A stretch of 64,000 bases of DNA from UBA1535 sp964371035 (GCA_964371035.1 CAYJLG010000003.1:58636-122635), one strand, 5' to 3'; positions 18,396-27,807 are shown, counted from the stretch's first letter. Made by a program: numbers and translations. The notes: generated by a model from the sequence alone, not told the origin.

Positions 18396-19484
18396 TTATC
18401 TATACATAGAGGCACTTAGTAATCTCTCTACCTCTGTTCTGTCTATACAAAATTCAAACACACTGTCTGTGCTTATTTTGCCTTGTTTTAAAAGAGCTAT
18501 CAAAGCTTGATCCATAGTACGCATTTCGGCATTATGACCAGTTTGAATCGTGCTGTACAACTGGTGTTCTTTACCTTCTCTAATCATACTTCTTACAGCT
18601 GCAGTATCTACCATATATTCTATAGCAGCTACTCTACCTTTTCCATCTGCAGTAGGAATCAATTGCTGTGATATAACTGCTTTAAGAGTATTTGCGAGCT
18701 GTTGTCTTATCTGATCTTTTTCTGATTCAGGAAAACTATCTACTATACGAGAAATAGTAAGTGGCGCAGTCTGTGTATGTAGAGTTGAAAATACTAAGTG
18801 GCCCGTTTCAGCCGCCGAAATAGCTATTTTCATACTTTCAAGATCTCTCATTTCACCTATCATGATTACATCAGGATCGTGTCTTAATACTTGCCTTAAA
18901 GCTCTTGCAAAGCTGTGAGTATCTATACCTATCTCTCTTTGTCTAACTATAGATTTTTTGTGAGAATGTAAAAATTCTATAGGATCTTCTACTGTCACTA
19001 TGTTGCTAGCATAATTAGTATTGATATGATTAATCATCGAAGCAAGTGTAGTAGATTTACCGCTACCTGTAGGTCCTGTAACTAACACAAGACCTCTAGG
19101 CAGTTCACACAATCTATTTACATCTTTTGGCAATCCCAACTTGTTTAGTTCTGGCATATCAAACAAAACTACTCTAAATACAGCCGCTAGAGAATTTCTT
19201 TGAACAATTATATTTGCTCTATATCTAGCACACGAAGGAATCGAATAAGAATAATCTAGTTCCAATTCATTTTCCAACTCTACGATTTGTTCTTCGCTCA
19301 ACATAGAGTATATGAGCTCTTTCATCTGAGTTACAGAAATCGGTGGATATTTGTCTTGTCTTATGATATCACCATTTATCCTTATAGAAGGCACATCTCC
19401 TACTACCAAGTGAAGATCCGAACCTTTTACTTCTGCAGTAAGTTTGAGTAAATCATCTATTGAACAAGCATATGTAGTATGCAT
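18396..19484 (-). CDS. pilT: Type IV pilus retraction ATPase PilT
   Basis: 362 residues from the ATG at 19484, spaced correctly from GAGGAG; the ATG two codons upstream overlaps that site. Walker A GPTGSGKSTT (near 135), the Asp box, Walker B DPDVIMIGEMRD and the His boxes (STLHT) are all present. A C-terminal retraction motif region precedes the end. It drives pilus retraction and twitching. A second PilT-type ATPase lies at 26.4-27.5 kb. Confidence 0.95.
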   Translation of the reverse strand: MHTTYACSIDDLLKLTAEVKGSDLHLVVGDVPSIRINGDIIRQDKYPPISVTQMKELIYSMLSEEQIVELENELELDYSYSIPSCARYRANIIVQRNSLAAVFRVVLFDMPELNKLGLPKDVNRLCELPRGLVLVTGPTGSGKSTTLASMINHINTNYASNIVTVEDPIEFLHSHKKSIVRQREIGIDTHSFARALRQVLRHDPDVIMIGEMRDLESMKIAISAAETGHLVFSTLHTQTAPLTISRIVDSFPESEKDQIRQQLANTLKAVISQQLIPTADGKGRVAAIEYMVDTAAVRSMIREGKEHQLYSTIQTGHNAEMRTMDQALIALLKQGKISTDSVFEFCIDRTEVERLLSASMYR

Positions 19485-19511
19485 AATCATTCTCCTCGAT
19501 ATTGTACTATC

Positions 19512-21362
19512 TTATACTCCGTCTATTTCAGCTACGATATCTCTTACTCTTTGGATATCTTCAGGGCTAGCAGTCAAATATAGTACATATTTTTTAGTTT
19601 CATTATCTTTTGATACATTGCCTGAAATTTTGAAGTTAGATGCACTAATTCCACTCATTTCAGCTATAATCATTCTTCTTGCGCCAAGTCTAGTAGTCGC
19701 TCCATCACCTTCTGCAGAATCTACAGGCAATGTTACAGATGCAGATTTTACGTCAAGTTTAGTAATAATCTTACGAATATTGTTAATTTCATCAGGTGCA
19801 CAACCTATCAATATACCATCAGTAAATTGAGGCATCGAGAAAGTATAAATCTGTACATCTACTAAATTCATAGCAGTCAATCTAGCTTCCATATCTTGAG
19901 CAGTTACATTATTTAAATATATATAATGAATATTGTTAGCCATGTTGTTTAGAGGATTATCTATTTCAGACAAAATCTCGCTTGCTTGTTCTAAAGCAGT
20001 AGAAGTACCTCTCATCCAAAGCGTCATAGGCTCTGCATCAGTAGTTATAATTTCAAGATTAGATATAGTCGACAACAACTGATTAGCAGTTTCAAAAGTA
20101 ATATTTGACAAAGTATATTGACTAAAATCTGTAAAATCAGCACCTGCGTTGTCAGGAGTGTCAAGTATAGAAACTACTCTGCGAACATCTGCTATTGCAT
20201 CATAACTATCTACCATATACATCTTGTACTGATCTCCTGGCATCGTTATTCCTGGCATAAACCCTATTTGAGTCAAGAAGTAATTAAGTTCTTCTACAGT
20301 TATATATGTAGTCTCTATAGTAGCTAAGTTATCAAGAGTCGCCGCACTACCTGGCATTACATTTTCATTTCTATCTATTGCATAAATAATTTGTTGCAAT
20401 TTAGCCAAATCTTTAGGCGTACCTTGTAGCCATACAGCTTTTTGAGTAGCTTCTGTTACTAGCATTTGAGCAGAATCAAAACCAAACTCTTGCAATTCAC
20501 CTTCATATGCTTCAAAAAGTGCTTGCGCAGCTATGTTGTATAGAGGTATTCTAGTAAGATACATCTCTTGAGAAAAAGTATCCATCAAATCTCCGTGGTC
20601 CGCTACTAATATTATATCACCATCATAAACGTAAGAAACCTCTCCTAAAGCAGCTGCATAAGAAATCGCATCTTCCGGAGTTATGTCTTCTTGTTTGAAA
20701 GTGATTAATCTCTCGTCATCACCTTTATATATTATCGAATTGCCCATTTCTAAAGCTAAGATAGACAAAACGTCTTTAATATCAGCGTTAATAAAGTTTA
20801 CAGAAATAAGATTTTCTTCTATAGCTTCTTCAGTATCGTCTACTCCACCCATACCATTGTATTGTTCATCATCGAAGTTTATGTCTATAATCTCTGTAGC
20901 ATCTACTACTTCAGATGTGCTCACAGTTTCTGACACAGCACCTGTCGTATTGACAGTTTCAACTTTAGCAACATCAACAACTTCTGATGAAACAATCGTT
21001 TCTGTCGATGATATTTCGTCTGTAGAACTAGCTATTCCTGTACTTGTGTCTACAGCAAGTTCAGTCGACGGAATCTTCAAAACATGTCCTACTGGCAAAA
21101 CATCACTTAATTCGAACTCATTATAGCTTGCCATTTCTTCTACAGTCACACCATACTCTTCAGCAATAAAAGTCAAATTTTCACCTTCAATTACAGTGTG
21201 AGTGCCTTCTGTTGATTCTACTGAGCTAGTAATTTCTTCTGTTTCTTGTTTTTCTGATATCTCTACCGCATAGACAGATGTACCCAATATGCCGGCAGAA
21301 ACTAATCCTAATGACAGCATATACGCCGTCTTGCAAAATAGTCTGTTTATAATATTATTCAT
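19512..21362 (-). CDS. LysM plus secretin N-domain protein without a pore domain (PilQ-like)
   Basis: 616 residues. A signal peptide (about 1-32), one LysM domain (about 54-98, HTVIEGENLTFIAEEYGV), a Ser/Thr/Val-rich linker (about 99-180), then an STN/N0-like domain (about 186-265, VNFINADIKDVLSILALEMG). Several N1-type repeats follow, each ending in a pattern such as LAKLQQIIYAID, VRRVVSILDTPD, ASEILSEIDNP, IRKIITKLD and VRDIVAEIDG. The chain ends after these repeats. The beta-barrel secretin domain, which would need another 200 or more residues with its typical motifs, is absent. LysM should bind peptidoglycan. The gene sits between the PilP-like gene and pilT, where pilQ would lie in Gram-negative clusters. 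I infer a wall-anchored ring. Confidence 0.8.
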   Translation of the reverse strand: MNNIINRLFCKTAYMLSLGLVSAGILGTSVYAVEISEKQETEEITSSVESTEGTHTVIEGENLTFIAEEYGVTVEEMASYNEFELSDVLPVGHVLKIPSTELAVDTSTGIASSTDEISSTETIVSSEVVDVAKVETVNTTGAVSETVSTSEVVDATEIIDINFDDEQYNGMGGVDDTEEAIEENLISVNFINADIKDVLSILALEMGNSIIYKGDDERLITFKQEDITPEDAISYAAALGEVSYVYDGDIILVADHGDLMDTFSQEMYLTRIPLYNIAAQALFEAYEGELQEFGFDSAQMLVTEATQKAVWLQGTPKDLAKLQQIIYAIDRNENVMPGSAATLDNLATIETTYITVEELNYFLTQIGFMPGITMPGDQYKMYMVDSYDAIADVRRVVSILDTPDNAGADFTDFSQYTLSNITFETANQLLSTISNLEIITTDAEPMTLWMRGTSTALEQASEILSEIDNPLNNMANNIHYIYLNNVTAQDMEARLTAMNLVDVQIYTFSMPQFTDGILIGCAPDEINNIRKIITKLDVKSASVTLPVDSAEGDGATTRLGARRMIIAEMSGISASNFKISGNVSKDNETKKYVLYLTASPEDIQRVRDIVAEIDGV

Positions 21363-21381
21363 CTCTTTCCCTCTCCTTAAA

Positions 21382-21894
21382 TCAAGATCCTATTTCTTCA
21401 GATTCTTCTAATGTTAAAACTTTGATTCCTTCTTCGGAAGAAAATTCAATACTATTATCGTCAATATTGTCAACTTTCCAACCTGTATCTCCTAAATCTT
21501 CCCCTTTGCTAACGATAAAAGTAGTATCACCCGATACAACTATCGCCCTGTACAAACCATCAGAATTTTTAGAAATACCCGTCAAGGCCATAACTCCTTG
21601 CATCTCAGATTTGAATGGATCATTTTCAATCACGATATCCTCATCATCGTTATCTTCGCGTTCTGTTTGAGGCAATATGTCTACAGTATTTTCTGTGCTA
21701 GCTCCCGGTGGCAATGCACCCGATCCTCCAACATCTGTAGATATTTGACCATCATCACCTGGAAACAACATCGGCACATACAAAAATGCCAACACAACAA
21801 CTAAAACAACCACTAGAGGAATAAGTACTTTAAGGTTTTTATTCTGCTCAAAGGCTTTGTTTATTTGCTCGCTTAAAGATTTTTTCTCACTCAT
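21382..21894 (-). CDS. PilP-like membrane-anchored lipoprotein analogue
   Basis: 170 residues. A short basic N-terminus and membrane helix (about 22-44), a flexible acidic linker, then from about residue 92 NDPFKS and a small beta domain (MALTGISK, TFIVSKGEDLGDTGWKVDNI) matching the HR domain of PilP, which contacts secretin N0. There is no lipobox; a membrane helix is used instead. It is the first gene of the pil operon and is followed by the secretin-N-domain gene. Assignment rests on motif and position. Confidence 0.68.
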   Translation of the reverse strand: MSEKKSLSEQINKAFEQNKNLKVLIPLVVVLVVVLAFLYVPMLFPGDDGQISTDVGGSGALPPGASTENTVDILPQTEREDNDDEDIVIENDPFKSEMQGVMALTGISKNSDGLYRAIVVSGDTTFIVSKGEDLGDTGWKVDNIDDNSIEFSSEEGIKVLTLEESEEIGS

Positions 21895-21939
21895 CTTACA
21901 ACACCTTTCAAATTAAATTTAATTTCATGTAATATTTTT

Positions 21940-21968
21940 ATTATGACTACTTTTTTACTAAAAGTCAA
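21940..21968 (-). promoter_or_regulatory. Promoter of the pil operon
   Basis: On the minus strand TTGACT, 17 bases, CATAAT, 46 bases before the first gene. It is back-to-back with the promoter of the SLH protein. Confidence 0.7.
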
Positions 21969-22027
21969 GAAAAAAATGTCTAGAAATACATAAATTTATT
22001 AAAATTTATTTTTTTACAATCTTACTT

Positions 22028-22056
22028 TTGACAACGATGAATTCTTTTGATATAAT
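22028..22056 (+). promoter_or_regulatory. Consensus promoter for the WG/SLH protein
   Basis: TTGACA, 17 bases, TATAAT, a perfect match. A short U-loop hairpin (CTATC/GATAG) lies in the leader just downstream at about 22066-22084. Confidence 0.8.
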
Positions 22057-22125
22057 GATGATACTATCGTTTTTTTGATAGCAATATTTTGAACATATAA
22101 TATATAGTAAAGGATAGGTTTAAAA

Positions 22126-25023
22126 ATGAAAAAATTATTTTTAAAATCTTCTGCTGTAGTTTTGATGCTCTCAATTTTTACGAATCCGTTAGCATATGCA
22201 TTTACACAGCATGACGAGGTTTCTTATGTCGCACCTGCTAGTTATCAATATCTAGACATTTCTGACACTACAAACGCACCCAATTTTCAAGACGGATTAT
22301 TGCTTGCATATAGAGACGGAAATTATGGATATCTAGATACTGCAGGCAACGAAGTTATCGACTTTATCTACGATGACGCAATGTCTTTTAACGAAGGACA
22401 TGCCCCTGTATATGTAGATGGACTCTGGGGTATTATTAATAAAAACGGTGCCTATGTAGTTCCACCAGGATCTTTTTCTCTTATAAAGACTACTCTTGGA
22501 GATTATTTAGCAACTGATTTAAACGGCAGTACAATCATAGGCAAAGACGGTAGAGTGATTATCCCTTCTACAACAGACAGAATTTCTATCACAGAAGAGT
22601 ATTATGTAGTCAATTCATACATGCAAGATACGTACTATGTAGATGGTGTTGTGGCTTACGTACACGAATATAAAAATTCTGATTCTGCCAATTCACTCAA
22701 TGAAGTCCAGACTGTAAAAGTTTTTCCAGACGGATATAGACTTACTCTTAGAAACAACAGATATGCGCTTATAAACGATTCAGGTAGCACTGTTTTCACT
22801 TATGGTAAATTTGATGATGTTATACCTCTTGGGAAAAACGGTGAATTGTTTAGTGAAGAAGGCGCAGCGATATATATAAGATTCAATTCATTAGAAGAAT
22901 TAGTCTATGGTTTTATCTATGAAGACGGTAAGATAGATTACGAAGATTATGTATCAATATCTGAATTTTCTGAAGGATATGCTTGGGCTCAAAAGAGCAA
23001 CGGTAGATACGATATAGTCAACTTAGCAGGAGAAGTTACTGAAAGCCCTAATCATACTATCAATTCTCCAATGCCTTTTGTAAATGGTATGGCTTTAGTA
23101 TATAATTCTGATTTTACTAAGATTACTCTTATTTCGCCTGAAGGAGATTTATTGACTTCTTTTACTTATAGCACTATGGGTAACTTCAACGGTGAAGGTG
23201 CTGCCGCTGGCAAGACAAGCAGTTCGAGTTCTAAGGAAATAGATTATGCATATGGCGTAGTAGATAAAGAAGGAGCTTTCCACGAAATACCTACTGCACA
23301 TGGCATAGATGTAAATCCTATAGGCGATTACTTTGTATTTAAGCAATCAAACAGAGAAGGTTTAGCAGACTCTACAGGCGAGATTGTTTTACCTGCTAAA
23401 TATGATGATCTATCTTCTGTTTCATCTTTAAACACTAATATGGATTTTTCAGACATGAATGTATTTTACGTTAGAAACGGCGCATATTTTGGTATTATTG
23501 ACGAAAATGGAAACGAGATTATTCCTATCGAATATGGCAGACTTACAATGTTTGAATCTACAGATGGATTGTATTGTGTTCAAGCTGACAACTCTACATA
23601 TTTCTTGAGCGAAAACGACTTATCTCTAGTTTATAAATTAGATTTTGTATCTACTGCTTCTTATCAAGGTTTATTCGCATATCAAGACAATGGAAAATGG
23701 GGTATTAGCAGTCTAACAGATATAAATGATTACAATGCTGAGTTTTATGCTACTTCAATTTTCAACGAAAAAGACACTGAATTAACTTATTTAAGTGCTG
23801 ATAGATTAAACGTAGTATCAGATAGAAAAACTGCTATCGAAGCTATCGAAGAAGCTATCGACCTCACTTTAGACGAGCCTAACATGGACGCTAGAAAATA
23901 TTTTGAATTATATGATTACACAGAAGAAGCCTTAACTCGCGGATCACAAATAGACGAAGATTCTTCTACTGCTAATTATGACGATGGTGATCTTTCAGTA
24001 ATTATTTCTAATCAAGCTGAAAACCACGAATTAGCGATGCAACTGTTTGAAAATAATGATATACCTATGTATAGGGATTTAGAAACTACTTTTAGAATTA
24101 CATTAGACAATGAAACTTTGGCTAGATATAAGATTAGCGACCCAAGTGATTTTGACAAAGTAGACAATCTAGAATTGCATATGCCAAACGGCGGTATCAA
24201 GTTTGCTACTAAAGATATTAGTGATTTAGAAGTATTGAGAGTAAGATTTGACTATGACGATGAAGCGCTAAAAGTATCTATAAACGACGATGATGAAACT
24301 TCTATAGGTTTAACTTATACTGTATTGTTGCCATATGAACAAGAAGACGCTGATTTAGCTACTATAGTTAAAGATGTAGATATGTTAGGTGGAAACTATG
24401 ATAGATTTTCAAAGTTTTTATACACAAAAACCTCTGAATCAGGAACTTTTACGACAGACGAAAACAGCAAATCTTTCACAGATATCAACTATCTACCATG
24501 GGAAATGCGAGATTCTATCTATACCCTTAGTGCAAAAGGTATAGTAAACGGCGTTTCTGCTAATGAGTTTGCTCCTGAAAAAATCATCACTAGAGCAGAA
24601 ATTTCTGCTTTGATGATAAGGATGTTAGACTTAGAAAAAACAGATGCTTCTACTACTTTTGTCGACGTGACTTCTGAAGATTGGTATTATGAAACTGCAA
24701 TCGCCGCTACTGAAGCTGGACTGATAGCAGGCTATGAAGACAATACCTTCGGTGGTAGCAACCCAATCACTAGAGGCGAAATGTTAGTGATGATATCTAG
24801 ATATGCTGAAAACTATTTAGGCTTTATATCAGAAGATGTGACTTATGACCCTACCATGTATGCAGACGGATACTCGGTACAAACATGGGCTCAACAAGCT
24901 GTAACAAATTGCACAGAGCTAGGTATAACTATAGACCGTACAGATGCTATGCTGAACTTGACACAAGAAATAACTAGAAGTGAAGCTGCAGTGTTGCTTA
25001 ACAGACTATTTGATTTAGATTAA
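22126..25023 (+). CDS. Secreted WG-repeat protein anchored by three SLH domains
   Basis: 965 residues. A signal peptide (about 1-26) precedes many WG-type repeats (about 50-560), seen as GNYGYLDTAGNEVI, GLWGIINKNGAYV, GYAWAQKSNGRYDIVN and GAYFGIIDENGNEII. A middle region (about 570-775) is unrecognised. Three SLH domains close the protein (about 785-965), with FTDINYLPWEMRDSIYTLSAKGIVNG as the clearest. SLH domains tether proteins to pyruvylated wall polymers, so it is a surface protein. It is transcribed away from the pilus operon, and a shared role is only suggested by position. Confidence 0.88.
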   Translation: MKKLFLKSSAVVLMLSIFTNPLAYAFTQHDEVSYVAPASYQYLDISDTTNAPNFQDGLLLAYRDGNYGYLDTAGNEVIDFIYDDAMSFNEGHAPVYVDGLWGIINKNGAYVVPPGSFSLIKTTLGDYLATDLNGSTIIGKDGRVIIPSTTDRISITEEYYVVNSYMQDTYYVDGVVAYVHEYKNSDSANSLNEVQTVKVFPDGYRLTLRNNRYALINDSGSTVFTYGKFDDVIPLGKNGELFSEEGAAIYIRFNSLEELVYGFIYEDGKIDYEDYVSISEFSEGYAWAQKSNGRYDIVNLAGEVTESPNHTINSPMPFVNGMALVYNSDFTKITLISPEGDLLTSFTYSTMGNFNGEGAAAGKTSSSSSKEIDYAYGVVDKEGAFHEIPTAHGIDVNPIGDYFVFKQSNREGLADSTGEIVLPAKYDDLSSVSSLNTNMDFSDMNVFYVRNGAYFGIIDENGNEIIPIEYGRLTMFESTDGLYCVQADNSTYFLSENDLSLVYKLDFVSTASYQGLFAYQDNGKWGISSLTDINDYNAEFYATSIFNEKDTELTYLSADRLNVVSDRKTAIEAIEEAIDLTLDEPNMDARKYFELYDYTEEALTRGSQIDEDSSTANYDDGDLSVIISNQAENHELAMQLFENNDIPMYRDLETTFRITLDNETLARYKISDPSDFDKVDNLELHMPNGGIKFATKDISDLEVLRVRFDYDDEALKVSINDDDETSIGLTYTVLLPYEQEDADLATIVKDVDMLGGNYDRFSKFLYTKTSESGTFTTDENSKSFTDINYLPWEMRDSIYTLSAKGIVNGVSANEFAPEKIITRAEISALMIRMLDLEKTDASTTFVDVTSEDWYYETAIAATEAGLIAGYEDNTFGGSNPITRGEMLVMISRYAENYLGFISEDVTYDPTMYADGYSVQTWAQQAVTNCTELGITIDRTDAMLNLTQEITRSEAAVLLNRLFDLD

Positions 25024-25027
25024 TTTA

Positions 25028-25055
25028 CGGGCGGATAATATCCGCCTGTTTTTTT
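25028..25055 (+). terminator. Terminator of the WG/SLH gene
   Basis: GGCGGAT/ATCCGCC stem with a 3-base loop, extended by a G-U and a C-G pair, followed by seven T. Confidence 0.88.
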
Positions 25056-25112
25056 GAGTATTTTTTTATTTTAAATAAAAAAATATCGATGCAAATACTT
25101 AAGTTAAACATA

Positions 25113-25149
25113 AAAAAATCGACAATAGACAAAATCTATGTCGATTTTT
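25113..25149. terminator. Terminator of the pilA operon
   Basis: A long stem (AAAAATCGACA paired with TGTCGATTTTT, extended by TAGA/TCTA past one bulged A) with a small loop. A/T tracts on both sides let it work in both directions. It ends the leftward pilin transcript. Confidence 0.75.
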
Positions 25150-25163
25150 CAACGTAAACGTAT

Positions 25164-25221
25164 AGGGTCTACTCCTCACGCAAATGCGTATATAAGAGGT
25201 TCTATTCTTCCCGCAAATACC
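25164..25221 (-). repeat. Imperfect 33-base tandem repeat in the pilA 3' region
   Basis: Two units 33 bases apart share ATTTGCG and GA-GA-TAGA-CC on the minus strand, about 20 of 25 core positions. The second unit holds the palindrome ACGCATTTGCGT flanked by CCTC and GAGG. It lies between the pilA stop and its terminator and may be a folded RNA. Confidence 0.4.
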
Positions 25222-25246
25222 GCATGGATAGTGATTCTTTTCCATA

Positions 25247-25639
25247 TTAATGGTTTGTATTTAAACACTCGGCTATTCCGTTTTCGATTTTATAAGATTT
25301 TACATGACCACCCACAGGACAATCTTCTTCAAACTCACCTATGAAAGAGTTGAACGGAGTTGTACCTGTAACGCCAGTGGGATGTGTCACGGTTAGTTTT
25401 CCATCTGTGCCAACTTCTAGTACACCAAAATTCAGCAAATTCGCAGAAACTTCATTTACCGTCGAATACTGCGTTATTGCACTCTGCAACGTCCTCACAT
25501 TTGCATCACAAGCCTTTTCTGCCGCATCTGTTTGTACACTTACAAATATCGGAGCTGCTACAGCTACAAGTATACCTAATATAGCTACAACTACCATCAG
25601 TTCCGTCAAAGTAAACCCTTTTTTGCACTTTTTAATCAT
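25247..25639 (-). CDS. pilA: Type IV major-pilin-like protein
   Basis: 130 residues. A 7-residue leader MIKKCKKG is cut before FTLTELMVVVAILGILVAVAAPIF, with Glu at +5. The globular part has Cys43-type and C-terminal cysteines (ACDANVRT, EDCPVGG, AECLNT), so a disulphide loop is possible. It lies last in the operon pilT2-pilD-pilA. Its N-terminal helix is almost identical to that of the second pilin at 27.8 kb. Confidence 0.92.
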   Translation of the reverse strand: MIKKCKKGFTLTELMVVVAILGILVAVAAPIFVSVQTDAAEKACDANVRTLQSAITQYSTVNEVSANLLNFGVLEVGTDGKLTVTHPTGVTGTTPFNSFIGEFEEDCPVGGHVKSYKIENGIAECLNTNH

Positions 25640-25683
25640 TTCGTTTCCATCTCCATTTATTACTTATTTTATTTAATTTTGAT

Positions 25684-26445
25684 TTACAAAAACATACCAA
25701 AATACCAATCTATCATCATATCACCACATAATCCTGCTATCACAACTCCCATCGCTAAAAATGGTCCAAACGGTATCATGCCTTTTAATTTTCCACCTTT
25801 AAATATAGCCAACCATACATAATATATAGTGCCGCATAAAGCACCTAAAAATAATGAAAGCAAGCATAATTTATATCCAAGCACTAATCCTACTCCTGCC
25901 ATCAGTTTGATGTCGCCACCGCCCATAGCTCTGCCACCTGAAAAAAAAGCTATAGCAAACAATATGCCACTAACAGAAAAAAATCCTATCACTCTATCTA
26001 TTATACTAAGATTTGATTGTGAGTCAAGCATCATCACTATACCCATCAGTCCTATAATCAATGGAAACCTATCAGGTATAATCATTTCGTCTAAATCTAT
26101 GAAAGATAGCGCAATTAGACAAGTCACAGTCACAAACCAACAAGCTGTAGAAACAGTCAATCCAAATTGCAAATAAAACAATAGATACAATACTCCGCTC
26201 AATATTTCTACTAAAGGATATCTAGCAGATATCTTTACTTTACAGTATCTGCATTTTCCGGCTAAGCTAAGATAACTAAGCACAGGTATTAAATCATACC
26301 ACGCTAAAGTATGATTACAAGAAGGGCAAAAAGATCTACCTTTTGATACTCCTATGTCAAGAGTAGTTCTATATATCAGCACATTTGTAAAACTTCCTAC
26401 CAGTATCCCAAATATCAATGCTATACTACCATAATACAAATCCAT
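25684..26445 (-). CDS. pilD: Prepilin peptidase PilD
   Basis: 253 residues, multi-pass membrane aspartic protease. The N-terminal zinc motif has two CxxC pairs (CPSC, CRYC). Catalytic aspartates lie in FIDLDEMIIPD and GGGDIKLMAG. It cleaves class III leaders and usually also N-methylates the new Phe1. Its ATG directly follows the stop of the PilT paralogue. It should process all five prepilin-type proteins in this window. Confidence 0.95.
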   Translation of the reverse strand: MDLYYGSIALIFGILVGSFTNVLIYRTTLDIGVSKGRSFCPSCNHTLAWYDLIPVLSYLSLAGKCRYCKVKISARYPLVEILSGVLYLLFYLQFGLTVSTACWFVTVTCLIALSFIDLDEMIIPDRFPLIIGLMGIVMMLDSQSNLSIIDRVIGFFSVSGILFAIAFFSGGRAMGGGDIKLMAGVGLVLGYKLCLLSLFLGALCGTIYYVWLAIFKGGKLKGMIPFGPFLAMGVVIAGLCGDMMIDWYFGMFL

Positions 26446-27522
26446 CTATAATCTACCCAATCCTTTATCTCTAATCATTCTCTCCATGTTGTCAGGGTCT
26501 ACACAATAAGATAACGCATCAGCTTTAGTAATCTTGTTTGCTTCTAACAAAGAAATAAGTGAAGTATCCATAGTATACATATTCATATTGCCACCCGTCT
26601 GTATAGCATTAGGTATCTGTTGAGTATTTCCTTTTCTTATATGATTTCTAATAGCAGAATTAGGTATAAGTATTTCAGAAGCCAGCACCCTTCCCCCATC
26701 TTTTGCAGGGATAAGTTGTTGTGAGATTATACCTTGCAGCACCATAGATAGTTGTACTTTTATTTGTTGCTGTTGGCTAGCAGGAAACACATCTACTATA
26801 CGGTCTACAGTCTTGGCAGAACCTATAGTATGCAAAGTCGAAAGCACCAAATGTCCAGTCTCTGCAGCAGTAAGTGCAGTAGATATAGTTTCCAAATCTC
26901 TCATCTCACCTAGCATGATTACATCTGGATCTTGTCTCAATGCAGCCCTCAATGCCCCTGCAAAAGACATCGTGTCTATCCCTACTTCTCTTTGATTGAT
27001 GACAGACATCCCATGAGAAAAAGCGTATTCGATAGGATCTTCTAAAGTGATTATATGTTTTTTATAATGTCTATTTATCCAATCTATCATGGCAGCTAAA
27101 GTAGTAGTCTTTCCCATTCCTGTAGGTCCTGTAACTAATACTAATCCTCTTGGTTGCTCACATAAATTAAGCACCGACTCAGGTAGACCAATTTCTTCAA
27201 AAGACATAAGTCTACCCGACATTATCCTAAATGCAAACGCATATGAGCCTCTTTGCTTAAAAATATTTAATCTGCATCTACTCTGCTTAAAAGCGCTGAC
27301 AGATAAATCTATCTCGCCATCTCTTTCTAATTCTTCAATCTGCTCTTCGTCCAACAAAAGATTAGCTAATTCAAGTGTTTCTGAAGCAGTTACTATTCCA
27401 TGTTGCTCTATTGGCACTAATTCTCCGCTCAGTCTAAAAGAAGGAGGTCTCCCCGCTGAAATATGGCAATCAGAAGCCCTTTCAGGAGGTGGATTTTGTA
27501 GTATTTCAAATAATGTTGACAT
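26446..27522 (-). CDS. Second PilT-type ATPase
   Basis: 358 residues. Walker A GPTGMGKTTT, Asp box, Walker B DPDVIMLGEMRD and STLHT are present. It is clearly a PilT/PilU family retraction ATPase, divergent from the pilT at 18.4 kb. Whether it acts as PilU or serves one of the two pilins is unknown. The start has AGAGG. It heads the operon with the prepilin peptidase and pilA. Confidence 0.92.
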   Translation of the reverse strand: MSTLFEILQNPPPERASDCHISAGRPPSFRLSGELVPIEQHGIVTASETLELANLLLDEEQIEELERDGEIDLSVSAFKQSRCRLNIFKQRGSYAFAFRIMSGRLMSFEEIGLPESVLNLCEQPRGLVLVTGPTGMGKTTTLAAMIDWINRHYKKHIITLEDPIEYAFSHGMSVINQREVGIDTMSFAGALRAALRQDPDVIMLGEMRDLETISTALTAAETGHLVLSTLHTIGSAKTVDRIVDVFPASQQQQIKVQLSMVLQGIISQQLIPAKDGGRVLASEILIPNSAIRNHIRKGNTQQIPNAIQTGGNMNMYTMDTSLISLLEANKITKADALSYCVDPDNMERMIRDKGLGRL

Positions 27523-27565
27523 ATATACCTCTCTATAGTGAATTATTTTACTTTATTTACTTAAA

Positions 27566-27588
27566 AATACTTTGAATGCCAAAGTATT
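27566..27588 (-). terminator. Hairpin in the leader of the pilT2-pilD-pilA operon
   Basis: Perfect 9-bp stem (AATACTTTG/CAAAGTATT), 5-base loop, then TTTAA on the minus strand, giving five U in a row. Lying between a candidate promoter and the first gene, it could attenuate the operon. Confidence 0.45.
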
Positions 27589-27624
27589 GATTTCAAGGCA
27601 ATTTTTACAGCCCTTTCAAAGTTA

Positions 27625-27653
27625 ATCATAACATTTTTTTTTATAAAAAACAA
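27625..27653 (-). promoter_or_regulatory. Candidate promoter of the pilT2 operon
   Basis: Minus strand TTGTTT, 17 bases, TATGAT. The -35 is weak. Confidence 0.4.
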
Positions 27654-27715
27654 GTATTTTTTAAATAATTTTAGCTGTTTGAATAAAATATCTAGAAATT
27701 TATATTAAAAAAAGC

Positions 27716-27744
27716 TTTACAAAATAGCTCCCATATGCTAAAAT
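27716..27744 (+). promoter_or_regulatory. Promoter of the second pilin gene
   Basis: TTTACA, 17 bases, TAAAAT, 64 bases before the pilin ATG. Confidence 0.65.
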
Positions 27745-27807
27745 TTGCTTAATGTGACATTTCAATGGAGAATGCACAAAATCATAAAAACTTGGAGGAA
27801 AATAAAA

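Noticed and set aside
25138..25344. Rightward 68-codon frame in front of the pilA stop
   Set aside because: It runs through the terminator hairpin and the pilA 3' repeat and overlaps pilA antisense, with no ribosome site.
27745..27807. Upstream start for the second pilin
   Set aside because: It would add 21 residues before the leader and begins directly after the -10 element; GGAGG serves the ATG at 27808.
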